64,000 bases of DNA, from the NCBI GenBank assembly GCA_943789025.1, contig CALSSN010000002.1:62001-126000 (forward strand). The letters run 5' to 3'. Origin of the DNA: an uncultured Verrucomicrobiales bacterium. Its GTDB lineage: Bacteria; Verrucomicrobiota; Verrucomicrobiia; Verrucomicrobiales; DEV007. The first letter of the stretch is position 1; every line of letters begins with the position of its first letter. Made by a program: the position numbers and the translations under genes. Of the stretch, positions 17,203 through 27,470 are shown one piece after another. Below the pieces are notes generated by a model. The model was not told the DNA's origin. It saw nothing but the letters and a program-made list of their open reading frames with translations, and made no database searches.

Positions 17203-18660
17203 ATGGGCGAGATACCACTGAGTCTGAGTTTTGACGATGTCCTCCTTGTTCCTCAGCGCAGCGAGGTGATTCCGGACGAGGTCAGCGTAGCCACAGAACT
17301 GGCCAAAGGCTTCCCGCTTCATATCCCGATCGTGTCATCGGCGATGGATACGGTTACCGAGTCGGAGTTGGCGATATCTCTTGCCAGAGAGGGTGGGCTT
17401 GGCGTCATTCATCGGAATATGCCCGTCGAGCTTCAGGCCGAGCAGGCGGCTCGAGTAAAGCGCTCAGAGAACACCGTAATTAATGACCCATTCACGGTCT
17501 CTGCTGATTTGACGCTGGCCCAGTTGCAGGAGGTCATGGCGCAGAAGGGAGTCTCCGGTTTTCCTGTGGTGGATGAGAAAGGCTACCTGGTCGGGATGGT
17601 CACGACCCGTGACATCTGGTACATCGAGGACAACAGGCGAACGGTGGCTGATGTCATGACGCCGAGGGAGCGACTGGTCACTGCGACTGAGGTTTCCAGG
17701 CTCAATGAAGCGAGAGAGATTCTTTACAAGAACAGGATTGAAAAACTGCCATTGGTCGATGCGGAGGGAAAACTCACGGGCCTGATCACGAGTCAGGATA
17801 TCGAGAAGCGGCAACGTTTCAGCAATGCCTGCAAAGACGCGAATGGGCAGCTTCGCGTAGGGGGCGCCGTCGGGGTGGGAGAGGACTGTTTCGACCGGGC
17901 TGCAGGCCTCCTCGATTCGGGAGTGGATGCTCTGTTTATCGATGCCGCCACCGGACACACATCACGAGTTTGCAGTGTGGTCGAGAAGCTGGTCTCACTG
18001 AGCAGCGGTCGTGCCATTGTCGTCGCTGGGAATGTGGTCACGAAGGATGGGGCAAAGGCGCTCATAGACGCGGGTGCCGCTGCCGTGAAGGTAGGGGTTG
18101 GCCCAGGTTCAATCTGTACGACACGAGTCATAGCAGGAGTGGGCGTGCCTCAATTTTCAGCCATTCGCGAAGTGGCGGACTACTGCGCCTCGCAGGGTGT
18201 GACAGCGATCGCTGATGGAGGAATTCGTTATTCCGGAGATATCGTCAAGGCACTCGCCGCCGGGGCGGGGTGCGTGATGCTGGGGTCTCTTCTTGCGGGC
18301 ACTCGCGAGAGTCCCGGCGACACGGTGAATTTCCAAGGTAGGCGCTACAAGGCCTACCGAGGAATGGGTTCGCTGAAAGCGATGAGAAAAGGTTCCTCCG
18401 ATCGTTACGGTCAGAATGCCTCCGGCAAGCTTGTGGCTGAAGGAGTGGAAGCGCGCGTTCCCTTCAAAGGCTATCTTGGCGATGTAGTTTTCCAACTGCT
18501 CGGGGGGCTGCGTTCAGGCATGGGATACCTCGGGGCAAAGACTCTGGTCGAGCTTCGCGAGCATGCCACCTTTGTCAGGATCACGGCTGGAGGGCTTCGC
18601 GAGAGCCACCCGCACGACATCACGATAACCGAAGAGCCCGTCAACTACCAGAGTATGTAG
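17203..18660 (+). CDS. guaB: Inosine-5'-monophosphate dehydrogenase
   Basis: 485 residues. Oxidises IMP to XMP, the committed step to GMP. The (beta/alpha)8 barrel carries '[14 protein letters not shown]', 'SSAMDTVTE' and the active-site loop '[18 protein letters not shown]' with the catalytic Cys, then '[19 protein letters not shown]' and the flap '[10 protein letters not shown]'. Two CBS domains are inserted at about residues 92-210 ('[13 protein letters not shown]' and '[20 protein letters not shown]'). Length is normal. Convergent with mazG. Confidence 0.97.
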   Translation: MGEIPLSLSFDDVLLVPQRSEVIPDEVSVATELAKGFPLHIPIVSSAMDTVTESELAISLAREGGLGVIHRNMPVELQAEQAARVKRSENTVINDPFTVSADLTLAQLQEVMAQKGVSGFPVVDEKGYLVGMVTTRDIWYIEDNRRTVADVMTPRERLVTATEVSRLNEAREILYKNRIEKLPLVDAEGKLTGLITSQDIEKRQRFSNACKDANGQLRVGGAVGVGEDCFDRAAGLLDSGVDALFIDAATGHTSRVCSVVEKLVSLSSGRAIVVAGNVVTKDGAKALIDAGAAAVKVGVGPGSICTTRVIAGVGVPQFSAIREVADYCASQGVTAIADGGIRYSGDIVKALAAGAGCVMLGSLLAGTRESPGDTVNFQGRRYKAYRGMGSLKAMRKGSSDRYGQNASGKLVAEGVEARVPFKGYLGDVVFQLLGGLRSGMGYLGAKTLVELREHATFVRITAGGLRESHPHDITITEEPVNYQSM

Positions 18661-18773
18661 GAAAGACACGTCCGACCCATTCCGGCTATCCGGAGGATCT
18701 CGAGGAAGACGGGATTGCGGCTGGCTGGGAAGCAGGGTGGCGAGGAAGCGAGGGTAAGGACCTCCCGGATGGA

Positions 18774-19598
18774 TCAGGCAGAAGGATCTGTCGCGGTGCC
18801 CGATGAAAGTTGTCTTTTCGCTATCTGCCACTTTTCTTCGAGGGAGGCGATCGTCTCTTCCTCCCATCTGTCTACAGACTGCTCGACGAGGCCAAAGCGC
18901 TCGGCGAAGCGATTAGAGGCCCCCGCGAGCGCCTCCTCTGCCCCGAATCCGTAATGGCGCGCGAGGTTGACGGTGGCAAACAGCAGGTCTCCAATTTCAG
19001 CCTCCAGTGCGGCGGTATCCTTTTCTTTCGATGCTTCATCGACCTCGCAAAGTTCCTCCTCCACCTTGGCTCGCACGCCGGTGATATCAGGCCAGTCGAA
19101 GCCGACCTTGGCCGCATTGGCCTGGAGCTTCTGCGCGCGAAGAAGCGCAGGAAGGCCCTCCCCGACCTGGTCGAGAAGTCCGCGCGGTGCCTGGGCTCCT
19201 TTTTCTTCGGCTTTGATGGCCTCCCAGTTTCTGAGTACGGTCGAGGTGTCTTCAGCCTCGACCTCGGCAAAGACATGAGGGTGGCGCCGAATGAGTTTTT
19301 TGGTGATGCCTCTGGAGATTGCATTGAGATCAAAGTGTTCTTCTTCCGAAGCAATTTGCGCGTGCAGCACAACCTGAAGAAGGACGTCACCCAGTTCTTC
19401 CTCGAGGTTTTCTTTGTCCCCTTTCTGGATGGCGGCTACTGCTTCATAGGCTTCCTCGAGCATATGCGAGGTCAGGCTTTCGTGGGTCTGTTCAATGTCC
19501 CACGGGCATCCTCCAGGCTCCCGAAGCATACGGACGACTGCGATCAGTGCGTCGAGTCCTGTGGTGGTCTCCAGGTCAGGTGGCGTCTTATTCGGCAT
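18774..19598 (-). CDS. mazG: Nucleoside triphosphate pyrophosphohydrolase MazG
   Basis: 274 residues with two MazG repeats. The first has 'GGCPWDIEQTHESLTSHMLEEAYE' followed by 'EELGDVLLQVVLHAQIA', the EExxE...ExxD metal-binding motif. The second has 'VEEELCEVDEA' and 'EIGDLLFATVNLARHYG'. Hydrolyses (d)NTPs to NMP and PPi, a house-cleaning and stringent-response-related role. Minus strand, divergent from rpmB and convergent with guaB. Confidence 0.94.
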   Translation of the reverse strand: MPNKTPPDLETTTGLDALIAVVRMLREPGGCPWDIEQTHESLTSHMLEEAYEAVAAIQKGDKENLEEELGDVLLQVVLHAQIASEEEHFDLNAISRGITKKLIRRHPHVFAEVEAEDTSTVLRNWEAIKAEEKGAQAPRGLLDQVGEGLPALLRAQKLQANAAKVGFDWPDITGVRAKVEEELCEVDEASKEKDTAALEAEIGDLLFATVNLARHYGFGAEEALAGASNRFAERFGLVEQSVDRWEEETIASLEEKWQIAKRQLSSGTATDPSA

Positions 19599-19658
19599 TT
19601 CAGGCTGAAGATAGCTGCCGCCGGCTGGCGCGCTACAGAAACCATGATCAAGGACTGG

Positions 19659-19686
19659 TTGACGAAGATGGAAAAACGGGTATCTA
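19659..19686 (+). promoter_or_regulatory. Possible sigma-70 promoter for rpmB
   Basis: TTGACG (19659-19664), a 16-bp spacer and TATCTA (19681-19686) lie 43 bp before the rpmB ATG in the mazG/rpmB divergent gap. The match is good by eye but untested. Confidence 0.4.
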
Positions 19687-19729
19687 TCTTGCCCCTTTTC
19701 AGATCACGAGAATTTTTATTTGTAAAACC

Positions 19730-19993
19730 ATGGCCAAAGTCTGCAGCATCACCGGCGCCCACGTTCGCGTAGGAGGAAAAATCCATCGAAGTGGTCTGGC
19801 CAAGAAAAAGGGAGGAATCGGTAAGAACCTGGTTAAGACGAACAAGCGTACTGTTTCGCCGAACCTGCGTAACAAGCGGATCTGGGTTCCAGAACTTGGT
19901 CGGTATATTCGCGTTCGCCTCACCGCGCGTGCTCTCAAGACGATCGATAAGAACGGCGCCTTTAAGACCCTGAAAAAAGCAGGCCTGATTTAA
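19730..19993 (+). CDS. rpmB: 50S ribosomal protein L28
   Basis: 87 residues from the ATG at 19730, chosen because 'MAKVCSITGAHVRVGGKIHR' matches the L28 N-terminus; the frame is open upstream but without similarity. 'NLRNKRIWVPELGRYIRVRLTARALKTIDKNG' is the conserved C-terminal block. The Cys pairs of zinc-binding L28 forms are absent except for one Cys at residue 5. Monocistronic by position. Confidence 0.95.
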   Translation: MAKVCSITGAHVRVGGKIHRSGLAKKKGGIGKNLVKTNKRTVSPNLRNKRIWVPELGRYIRVRLTARALKTIDKNGAFKTLKKAGLI

Positions 19994-20012
19994 GGCGCTT
20001 TTTCATTTCATG

Positions 20013-20025
20013 GCGCGCGCGCGCG
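20013..20025. repeat. Alternating GC tract
   Basis: Thirteen alternating G and C bases lie between the convergent rpmB and ArsM-like genes. Such runs can adopt Z-DNA and are indel-prone. No terminator-like hairpin with a T tract is visible in the 154-bp gap. Confidence 0.5.
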
Positions 20026-20147
20026 TTGTCGTCCCGTCCCCACGGCCTGTCTTTCTCCGAGCGAGAGAACGCTTCAGGAGAGGAAGGTTTTTTCCCGGCA
20101 AGAGAAAGCCTCAGTTTGCAAAGGGGTATAAGCGCAGGGATTTCTGA

Positions 20148-21290
20148 TCAGCAACAGCTTGTTCCGCTGCAGCAGTCACTTGCATCGGTGGTGGCATGGT
20201 AATCAGTTCCTTTGGTTTCCTCGGGATACCGGAGGCGGGTGATCGTACAATCGAAATCAGTGGCCTCGCCGACAGGAACCTCGGTCAGCGGGTCGACAAA
20301 CTCAAACTGATCGGGGTAGTGGGCCCGATAGAATTCGTAGGTTCGACCACAGACAGCGTAGCGTTTGCCACGTTCCATCGGGTGGCCCTCGTCATCGAGA
20401 ACCTTTTTGAAGGGTCCCTTGTAAATGACAGCTTGGTGCTGCTCGAGGCAGGGTCCCTCGGGTGGCTTCACTGCCTCGAGAGTCATACTGCGGAACTCAA
20501 AGCCCTTGACGGTCTGCCAGGGCTTGGCATCAAGATTGAGGCACCGAATGGCCTGGAAGCCAGCGTCTTCGAAGGCTTTGAGGAAGAGATCCTCGCGGTA
20601 GGCTCCGGAAATGCAGCCGCTCCAGAGGTGTGGGTCGTCCTGGAGTTCCTGCGGGATGTCTGCATCGCCTACGATATCGGAAATGACAGCGCGACCGCCC
20701 GGCCGGAGAACGCGAAAGATTTCGCGGAAGAGTTGCTCGCGAGCTGAGACACTGACGAGGTTGAGAACGCAGTTGGAGACTACGACATCGACGGAAGAGT
20801 CCGGGATCAGGGGCTGCTTGATACGGAGCTCAGCGGCAAGTTCTTCGAACGCAAGGAAGCTGTTGGCGTCTGCGATGGGGTTTTCGGAAAGTCGGGACTC
20901 GAGCAGTTCCAGGTCGAGTGCGAGGTCTTGGATTCGGCCTTTGCGAAATTCGACATTGGCGTAGCCGATACGTTGGGCGACAACCGGTGCATTGACGCGA
21001 GCCACCTCGAGCATGTCATCAGTCATGTCAACGCCGATCACGCGCCCTGTTTTGCCAACCACCTGGGCAGCGATGAAGCAGATTTTTCCGGTTCCTGACC
21101 CAAGATCAAGAACTGTCTCGCCTTCACGAACGTGTTTGGAAGGATCTCCGCAACCGTAGTCACGGTCGATCACTTCTTGAGGGATGACCTCGAGGTATTT
21201 CGGGTCGTAGTCGATAGGGCAACAGAGGGCGCCTTCCTGAGCCTTTGCCCCGGCTGCATAGCGGTCTTTGACGGCAGATTCGGTTTTCAT
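20148..21290 (-). CDS. ArsM-like SAM-dependent methyltransferase
   Basis: 380 residues from the ATG at 21290; the frame is open 60 nt further upstream. The Rossmann SAM site 'VLDLGSGTGKICFIAAQ' and 'GVDMTDDMLEVA' are clear. The pattern of cysteines (Cys23-Cys24 in 'LCCPIDYD', Cys in 'VVSNCVLNLV', Cys in 'LWSGCISGAYRE', and a C-terminal CCSGTSCC) resembles arsenite S-adenosylmethionine methyltransferases. 'VISDIVGDADIPQEL' is also shared with that group. Members methylate As(III), sometimes feeding arsenosugar synthesis. No ArsR is beside it. The arsenic assignment is from family resemblance; another thiol-bound substrate is possible. Confidence 0.75.
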   Translation of the reverse strand: MKTESAVKDRYAAGAKAQEGALCCPIDYDPKYLEVIPQEVIDRDYGCGDPSKHVREGETVLDLGSGTGKICFIAAQVVGKTGRVIGVDMTDDMLEVARVNAPVVAQRIGYANVEFRKGRIQDLALDLELLESRLSENPIADANSFLAFEELAAELRIKQPLIPDSSVDVVVSNCVLNLVSVSAREQLFREIFRVLRPGGRAVISDIVGDADIPQELQDDPHLWSGCISGAYREDLFLKAFEDAGFQAIRCLNLDAKPWQTVKGFEFRSMTLEAVKPPEGPCLEQHQAVIYKGPFKKVLDDEGHPMERGKRYAVCGRTYEFYRAHYPDQFEFVDPLTEVPVGEATDFDCTITRLRYPEETKGTDYHATTDASDCCSGTSCC

Positions 21291-21495
21291 AAGGAAAAAG
21301 AGAAGGGAAAGAAAGTCTGAGGGCGTAGAATTCCGGCCTCTCCGGAACACTCACATCATCGAACAAGAGCTGGGTCGATGACAGGGAAAAGTTTATTCGG
21401 TTTTGCTTTTTGAGGGCATTGCAGCGATCACGCTCGGCTCGGGGAAGCGTCCACTTGAGACAGCAGGAGTGTGGAGATGAAGTTTTTTCCGAGAG

Positions 21496-21906
21496 CTAGC
21501 CGATCCAATGAAAATGTATAGCGAGGTCGATTTCGGGATGGAGGCTTTGTTTCACAGGACAGGCCATGGCGGCAGTTTCGAGCTTCGGCCGATCAGGATG
21601 GTCCTCGGGAAGTGGCACCTTGAGTTCGACTTCGATACGGGAGATACGCCTCGGGGTATCGGTGCTCATGTGCTTGAGCACTTTGACCCGGGTCCCGTCG
21701 AGCTGGAGAGCATCGCGTTGTGCCACGATCCCCATAATTGTGAGCATGCATGCTCCCAATGCGGTTGCCACGAGATCGGTGGGCGAGAAAGCCTTGCCTC
21801 GGCCGTGGTTGTCGACTGGGGCGTCGGTTATCAGGGTGTCACGGGAAGGGCCGTGTTCTGCGCTGCAGCGGAGCTGGCCCTCATAGCTGATCTTAATCTC
21901 TACCAT
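21496..21906 (-). CDS. OsmC/Ohr family protein
   Basis: 136 residues from the ATG at 21906, favoured by the upstream AGGAG-like purine stretch; the frame extends 36 nt further. The two redox cysteines sit in 'TALGACMLTIM' and 'MACPVKQSLHP', the spacing used by peroxiredoxin-like OsmC proteins that detoxify organic hydroperoxides. 'GKAFSPTDLVATALG' is the family signature. Same strand as the PhoD-like gene upstream (about 50 bp gap). Confidence 0.9.
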   Translation of the reverse strand: MVEIKISYEGQLRCSAEHGPSRDTLITDAPVDNHGRGKAFSPTDLVATALGACMLTIMGIVAQRDALQLDGTRVKVLKHMSTDTPRRISRIEVELKVPLPEDHPDRPKLETAAMACPVKQSLHPEIDLAIHFHWIG

Positions 21907-21958
21907 AGGAGAAACTCTTAGCGGGTTCCCGGGAGAAGCCAAGCTCGAGAACCAGAGC

Positions 21959-23058
21959 TCAGCGATTTGATGCAGGGAAGATCAGTTCGTCGATTCCGAT
22001 GTTCGTCGTGATCGCAGGCTTGCCCACGTCGTTACGAATTTCAATCGTGAGTGCCCTGGTCGCCCAGTTGATCTGAATCAGCCCGAAGTTTTTTTCACGG
22101 AAAACCGGGTGGATACGGTGAGTGTCGAGGCTGTCAGGCGAGGATTTGCGACTATGAGTGAGCCCACTTGAGGTAAATTCGTAGATCGGGTAGCCGACGC
22201 CGTGGGAAGGGTGGTCTGCAGGCATGCAGGAGACTTCAGCATGGTGACGGTCACCGCTCAGAAGCACGATACCGTTGGCTCGGGTTTCCCGGATGAGCTG
22301 GAAGAAGCGCTTCCTTTCGGCTGGAAAGTTGCCCCATTTTTCCCATGCGTGAGCGTTCGGGATGAGCTGGATGCTGGTACCGAGGACTCGGAGATCTGCA
22401 GGCTTGCGGAGTTTTTCCCGAAGCCATTGCCACTGAGATTCCCCGAGGGATGGTGGCATTCGGGTCGATACTCGGCTGGTAAGGGCCGAGATAATCCTTG
22501 CCCCGCGGCCACTTGCGCTTGGGCAGGTCACTGAGAGCGCTCCGATGGTAGCGGGTGTCCAGCAGGATCACCTGGACCACGCTTCCGGGCTCTCCGAACT
22601 GCCATTCCCCAAAAACCCCTTGCTGCTTCCTTCGCTCTGAGTCTTCGGGTTCGCGAAAGAAGTCGAGAAAGACCTGTTGTGAGGCTGCCCTCTGCTCGTA
22701 TTCGGCTCCGGCGTCGTTTCTTCCGAAGTCGTGGTCGTCCCAGGTGGCGAGGACGCGGGTGTGCCTGCGGAGCTGCTGGTAGCCAGCTACGGCGTCCTGC
22801 TGCGCATATTTCTTGCGGAGCGTTTCCATGTTGTCGGTGTCGCCATAGATGTTATCGCCGAGGAAGAGGAAGAGCTCCGGGCGCGCAGCGTTTGATCGGC
22901 TTCCAGAGTGGTTGTTTTGAACTCTGACGGGAACAGGATCCGAAGGCGATGCGTGTGATCTGTTGCGGTTCTCCAGCTATCCCATGACCTGCTGGACCGC
23001 TTGCAGAAGCAAGCAAAAGCAGCATCGGAAGGAGGATTTTAACGGTGGCAAGAGGCAT
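21959..23058 (-). CDS. PhoD-like metallophosphatase, interrupted by two frameshifts
   Basis: Three consecutive frames on the minus strand make one protein of about 366 aa. Frame 1 gives a signal peptide and 'RIAFGSCSRQ'. A one-base excess near 22,877 hides 'ELFLFLGDNIYGDTDN', which leads into frame 2 with 'LATWDDHDFGRNDAG'. A one-base excess in GGG at 22447-22449 shifts to frame 3 with 'GIVLLSGDRHHAEVSC'. The GDN, WDDHDFG and GDRHHAE motifs are the metal and substrate ligands of the PhoD family (alkaline phosphatase/phosphodiesterase). The export signal suggests a periplasmic or surface location. Whether the breaks are real decay or sequence error is unresolved. Confidence 0.8.
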
Positions 23059-23176
23059 GGCCAAAAACAGAGTTAAAAAGCCCGCAGGTCAAACAGGGAA
23101 ATCGTAGATCGAAGGAGAACTCATTCCCTGACGCGTCGCTGAAGTCCTGGCAGCCTCTGCTGCAGGCACCGACTTT

Positions 23177-24816
23177 TTAATTTAAACCTTCTGCCACCTT
23201 TCGTTCTTTGCGAACGAAAGTGATGGTCCCAACGACAAAGAGGACGCCGAGAAATGCGATGCCGAGACTGCCGGGGAGGCCTTTTTTGGAGAGCACCCAG
23301 ACGGAACCGATGGTAGCGATAGTGGTGGAGCTACCCATCAGGATGTTCCACAAGATGCGGTTGCCACCCCGGGGGAGCTTGTCTCTCAGAGTACTTCGGG
23401 AATTCATGAGGAGGAAGAAAGTAAAGTAGGCGATGGGAATAAGGGATCCTCCGATGACGGAAGTGGGGATTGCGAGAGCCGCCTTGGCTTCGGCATTCCC
23501 CCACAGGAACGGGCCCGCGGCTCCGGCAAGGCCGGCAATGGCACAGCCAGCGAAATAGATCGGTTTGTTTCCTGGCTTTCCGAAAAGTTCCTGGAAGGCA
23601 AAGCCGTTGATCAGCATGAGGATGATGATGGTGGAAAGGGCCATGCCGAACACTCCGATACCGAAGACATACTGTGCCACCGTATCTCCGGTCAAAGGCC
23701 CAAGAGCCTTGGCGAGTTGGAAGTTGTCCCGTTTCACCAACATGGCAGCAAGCCGGGTGTCGTTGGCATTTTGGTTTCCAGGTTGGATCCTTCGGATTGC
23801 CTGAGCTTGTCGAGAGTCTTGTTCACGGAATTTTCGAACTGTGCCACCGGCATCCCGCCGGGATCGAGCACATCATCAACTTTCGCATGAAACTGAGAGG
23901 CGGCGGCAATCACGACGCAGCTCGTGGCGATGACGAAGGGAACAAACAGGCCGATCGAAAGGTCGAAGATGGCGAGGCCGCGGTGCTTTTCGCCCCACTT
24001 CTTGCGCAACATCGAATAGGGGAGGAGGAAGGTCATGTTGATTCCCACGGCAGTTCCGAAGGCGGTAATAATGATGTCGAGCTGGTCCCGTCCGATCTTG
24101 GATGTCCACCATGCAGGGTTTGAGGATTGGGTGATCAGTTCTGCATAGGCAGGTGCGGGCCGCCAGAGGTAGGACGGGTCTGGGATGATGCCTCTGAAGA
24201 TGTCGCTCCACGGGATCGCCCCCTCGAGTCCCAGAGTGACGACTACCAGAAAGAACGAGAGCACAATGATGCCGACCATCGATTTGAGAATGATCTCGAA
24301 GGCTTTGATTCCTCGGCCATCTGATTCATAGGCCAGGTTGACGAGCAACGCGGTAACGAAGAGTAGGAGACAGATGACAACCGTTGAGGTGGTTCCCTCG
24401 CCGACGCAGGGGAGAAGATTCTGCTGCACGGCAGCGCGACCGAGATTGAACTGGGGCATGCACCAGACAATATTAGCCATCACGGTTGCGATCAGCCACG
24501 ACCAACCGAGGAGCGGATGGAGGTGGCGGTTGATGAGGCCGAATGGGCGTTCTTCGGTAGAGAGGGTAACATAGGCGATCCCGGAGAGCATGATGATGCC
24601 ACAGACCATCGCCAGAGGCTGAAGCCACATGAGATTGAAGCCCGAGATGACCCCGAGGTAGAGCGCGCCCGCGAGGGAACCGCCGCCAAGGGTGATGGCT
24701 CCTTGCAACCAGCCTGGACCAGAAAGCCGGGTGTAGGCTTTGGCTTTTTCTATGGAACCCTTGTCAGCGACCGAGAGGATCGTATCCAGTTCTCGTTGCG
24801 AAGTATTTGGATTCAT
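23177..24816 (-). CDS. Divergent Nramp-family transporter, interrupted by one frameshift
   Basis: Frame 1 (start 24816) encodes ~350 residues with about nine hydrophobic helices. It reads into 'KMPTTPGLLPCW' and stops, whereas the other frame continues 'DTRLAAMLVKRDNFQLAKAL' for three or more further helices to 23177. A single missing base near 23,763 explains the break. Helix arrangement and 'GPGWLQGAITLGGGSLAG' place it in the Nramp superfamily, but the TM1 metal-binding DPGN motif reads GGGS and the TM6 MPH motif reads LPY. Canonical Mn/Fe transport is therefore doubtful. Intact length would be about 545 aa. Confidence 0.75.
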
Positions 24817-24901
24817 GATGCTGCGATAATTCGGGGTGGACCTTTGGTTTCTTGCGGGCTCAAATAGGCGTGTAGAGCGAGGGAAAATGGTCGTTCAGGG
24901 A

Positions 24902-25717
24902 TCAAGGAGCGTAAACTTTCTGGAGGTAGGCCATGCTTTGTCGGGCAATTTCTTCTGGTGACGGGTCGTATTTGAAGACCTCGACTGAAACCCAGCCGTT
25001 ATACGAGATGGCATGCAGTGCGGCCGCGGCCGGGCCGTGGTCGACTTCGCCCATCCCGGGCCCGAGCAGGTTCGGGTCATTGGCATGGTAATGAGCAAGG
25101 AAAGGTGCGCTCGCGAGGATGATTTCTCCGAGTCCCGCGACTTCTGATGACATCGCTTTGACATCGAGGTGGAGGCGGCAGGCCGGGTGGTCGACTGCCT
25201 CGAGGAGGCGAATTGTTTCAGCGGCACTGGTAAGGAAGTTGGTTTCAGACGTTCCGAGTGGTTCCATGGCGATGGTGACGCCGAGCGAGCCACAATGCTC
25301 GGAAGCCGATCGCAGGAGTTCCGCGGCGCGGTCAAAGGCTTCCTGGTAATCCCAACTGTCCTCCAGGGAGCGTTGCTGCGGGCTTCCCCAGACCATGATC
25401 GAACCGCCCATGGCATGGCAGATCGAGGCGAGGTGCCGGGCATGGTTGAGGGTAGCATCCCGGACCTCCCGATCGGGAGACGTCAGGTGGTAACCCGTTG
25501 TTTTGGCGAGAAGCCAGTGAAGTCCGACCGTCTCGAGCCCGTGGTCGCGCACGGTGGCACCGAAAGCCCGAGCGTCGGAGACGGTCAGCGCCTGAACCGT
25601 GTCCGTCAGAGTGAAGGGAGCAATCTCAAGACCAGTGTATCCGAGGTCGGAGGCAGTGCGGCATTGCTCGGCAAAGCTGCGGTCCTGGAAGGTCTCGTTG
25701 CAGATGGCAAACTTCAT
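24902..25717 (-). CDS. Sugar phosphate isomerase/epimerase (xylose-isomerase-like TIM barrel)
   Basis: 271 residues. The AP-endonuclease-2/xylose-isomerase-like fold is shown by 'MKFAICNETFQDRSFAEQC', 'GYTGLEIAPF', the metal ligand Glu in 'VTIAMEPLGTSETNFL', 'CRLHLDVKAM' with a metal-ligand Asp, 'LAHYHANDPN' and the closing 'GWVSVEVFKYDPSPE' Glu. Likely converts a sugar or inositol derivative. The substrate cannot be read from sequence. It follows purK by 36 bp on the same strand but has no known link to purine synthesis. Confidence 0.85.
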   Translation of the reverse strand: MKFAICNETFQDRSFAEQCRTASDLGYTGLEIAPFTLTDTVQALTVSDARAFGATVRDHGLETVGLHWLLAKTTGYHLTSPDREVRDATLNHARHLASICHAMGGSIMVWGSPQQRSLEDSWDYQEAFDRAAELLRSASEHCGSLGVTIAMEPLGTSETNFLTSAAETIRLLEAVDHPACRLHLDVKAMSSEVAGLGEIILASAPFLAHYHANDPNLLGPGMGEVDHGPAAAALHAISYNGWVSVEVFKYDPSPEEIARQSMAYLQKVYAP

Positions 25718-25753
25718 AGGAGGGATCGGTATTCCAGTGAGAGAGATGTGAAA

Positions 25754-26896
25754 TTACCGATCGATACCCAGAGCGGAGCGGAGTTCGAGTGCCTCAGCGA
25801 GTGCGGCATCCGGGGTCTCCCCGAGGACGGTGAAATGTCCCATTTTTCGCCCCGGTTTGGCAGTGCGTTTGCCGTAGAGATGGAGCTTGGCGGTGGGGTG
25901 GGAAAGGATAGGGGACCAGTCAGGGTCTCCACCTCCTTCCGGCCAGAGGTCGCCGAGAATATTCACCATCACGGCTGGGGTGTGTTGCTTGGTGTCACCC
26001 AGGGGGATGCCGGCCACTGCACGGAGCTGCTGCTCGAACTGGTTGGTGACACAGGCGTCGATCGTGTGGTGGCCGGAGTTGTGCGGCCGGGGTGCGATCT
26101 CGTTGACAAGGATTTCGTCCTCCTCAGTGAGGAAAAGCTCGACAGCGAGGGTGCCTACGTAGTTGAGGGCTTCGGCAACTTGCTCTGCGACTTCGGCGGC
26201 CTTCGCAGCGATTTCCCGAGAGATGCGAGCAGGGGCAATTGTGATGTCAAGAATCTGATTGCGGTGGATGTTCTCGCAGACCGGGAAGTGGACGAAGCGC
26301 CCATCCTGCCCACGGGCAGCTACGACTGAGAGCTCGCAACGGAAATTGATGAGCTTTTCGACCACCCCCCTCGGGGCGCCGAATGCCTGCCAGACTGCAT
26401 CCATGTCTTCAGAACCGTCGAGCCGAACCTGCCCCTTACCGTCATATCCGAAGGAAGCGGTCTTAAGCATGCACTTGCCACCGAGGTCATCGACAGCGCC
26501 TTGAAGAGAAACCGGGTCATCGACGACCCGGAAGTGCGCATGAGGGATTTCCTCGTTCCGGAGGAAGGCTTTTTCTCGTTCTCGGTTCTGGCAGAGGTGG
26601 AGGGCACTGCGCGGTGGAAAGACGGGCCGTCGCTGCTCGACCGCTTCGATGAATTCCCCGGGAATGTTTTCAAATTCAAGAGTAACAACATCCACAGCCG
26701 AGACAAAGTCGGAGACTGCCTCGGGGTCGAAGTAAGGGGCGTTGATTTCTCTGTCAGCAAGCTGACCGGCCGGGCTGGGAGGGTATTCGTCAGTAAAAAC
26801 GACGACCTTAAACCCTCCGACGCGCGCTTCGCGCGCGAGCATGCGACCGAGTTGGCCGCCGCCGATGATGCCGAGGTTCTGGCCTGGTTGGAGCAT
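25754..26896 (-). CDS. purK: N5-carboxyaminoimidazole ribonucleotide synthase
   Basis: 380 residues, ATP-grasp. Converts AIR, bicarbonate and ATP to N5-CAIR. 'NLGIIGGGQLGRMLA' opens the protein; 'CMLKTASFGYDGKGQ' is the ATP-grasp glycine-rich loop, 'VEKLINFRCELSVVAARG' follows, and 'EIAPRPHNSGHHTIDA' is the metal-binding block. Downstream of purE by 69 bp on the same strand, forming the usual purEK pair. Confidence 0.96.
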   Translation of the reverse strand: MLQPGQNLGIIGGGQLGRMLAREARVGGFKVVVFTDEYPPSPAGQLADREINAPYFDPEAVSDFVSAVDVVTLEFENIPGEFIEAVEQRRPVFPPRSALHLCQNREREKAFLRNEEIPHAHFRVVDDPVSLQGAVDDLGGKCMLKTASFGYDGKGQVRLDGSEDMDAVWQAFGAPRGVVEKLINFRCELSVVAARGQDGRFVHFPVCENIHRNQILDITIAPARISREIAAKAAEVAEQVAEALNYVGTLAVELFLTEEDEILVNEIAPRPHNSGHHTIDACVTNQFEQQLRAVAGIPLGDTKQHTPAVMVNILGDLWPEGGGDPDWSPILSHPTAKLHLYGKRTAKPGRKMGHFTVLGETPDAALAEALELRSALGIDR

Positions 26897-26965
26897 GTTG
26901 AGAATAGAAGGAAAGTAATCGGGTGGCTGCAGAATCTGTCCGATGCTCTCCGTGGTGCCTGAGCT

Positions 26966-27454
26966 TTATTCTGGAAGCTCGGACTGGGAGTCGTGGACGG
27001 CCTGGGTCTGCTCGGTGCGGAAGGCGATGAGTTTTGCGGCCAGTTCCGGATCGTCGAGGGCGAGGATAGCGACGGCGGAGAGTGCAGCGTTGATGGCTCC
27101 TGCCTTGCCGATGGCCAGAGTAGGAACAGGAATTCCAGCCGGCATCTGAACGATAGAGAGAAGAGAGTCGACGCCTTTCAAAACCCGTGACTCGATCGGA
27201 ACTCCGAGGACAGGAAGGAGGGTCATCGAGGCAGTCATGCCAGGTAGATGGGCGGCACCTCCAGCGCCGGCAATGATGACTTTCAGTCCGCGTCCGGCAG
27301 CGTTCTTTGCGTAATCACAGAGGAGATCCGGAGTTCGGTGGGCACTGACGACTCGGGATTCGTGCGAGACACCGAAGTCATCGAGTTGCCGACTCGCGTG
27401 CTCGAGCGTCGGCCAGTCCGACGTGCTCCCCATAATGATGCCTACTTTTGCCAT
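26966..27454 (-). CDS. purE: N5-carboxyaminoimidazole ribonucleotide mutase
   Basis: 162 residues from the ATG at 27454, chosen because '[20 protein letters not shown]' is the canonical class I PurE start; the frame is open upstream into trxB. 'SAHRTPDLL' carries the catalytic His, and '[15 protein letters not shown]' and '[10 protein letters not shown]' complete the active site. Converts N5-CAIR to CAIR. Start lies 16 bp after the trxB stop, so trxB, purE and purK could share a transcript. Confidence 0.96.
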   Translation of the reverse strand: MAKVGIIMGSTSDWPTLEHASRQLDDFGVSHESRVVSAHRTPDLLCDYAKNAAGRGLKVIIAGAGGAAHLPGMTASMTLLPVLGVPIESRVLKGVDSLLSIVQMPAGIPVPTLAIGKAGAINAALSAVAILALDDPELAAKLIAFRTEQTQAVHDSQSELPE

Positions 27455-27470
27455 GATCGAATGCTGCGGT

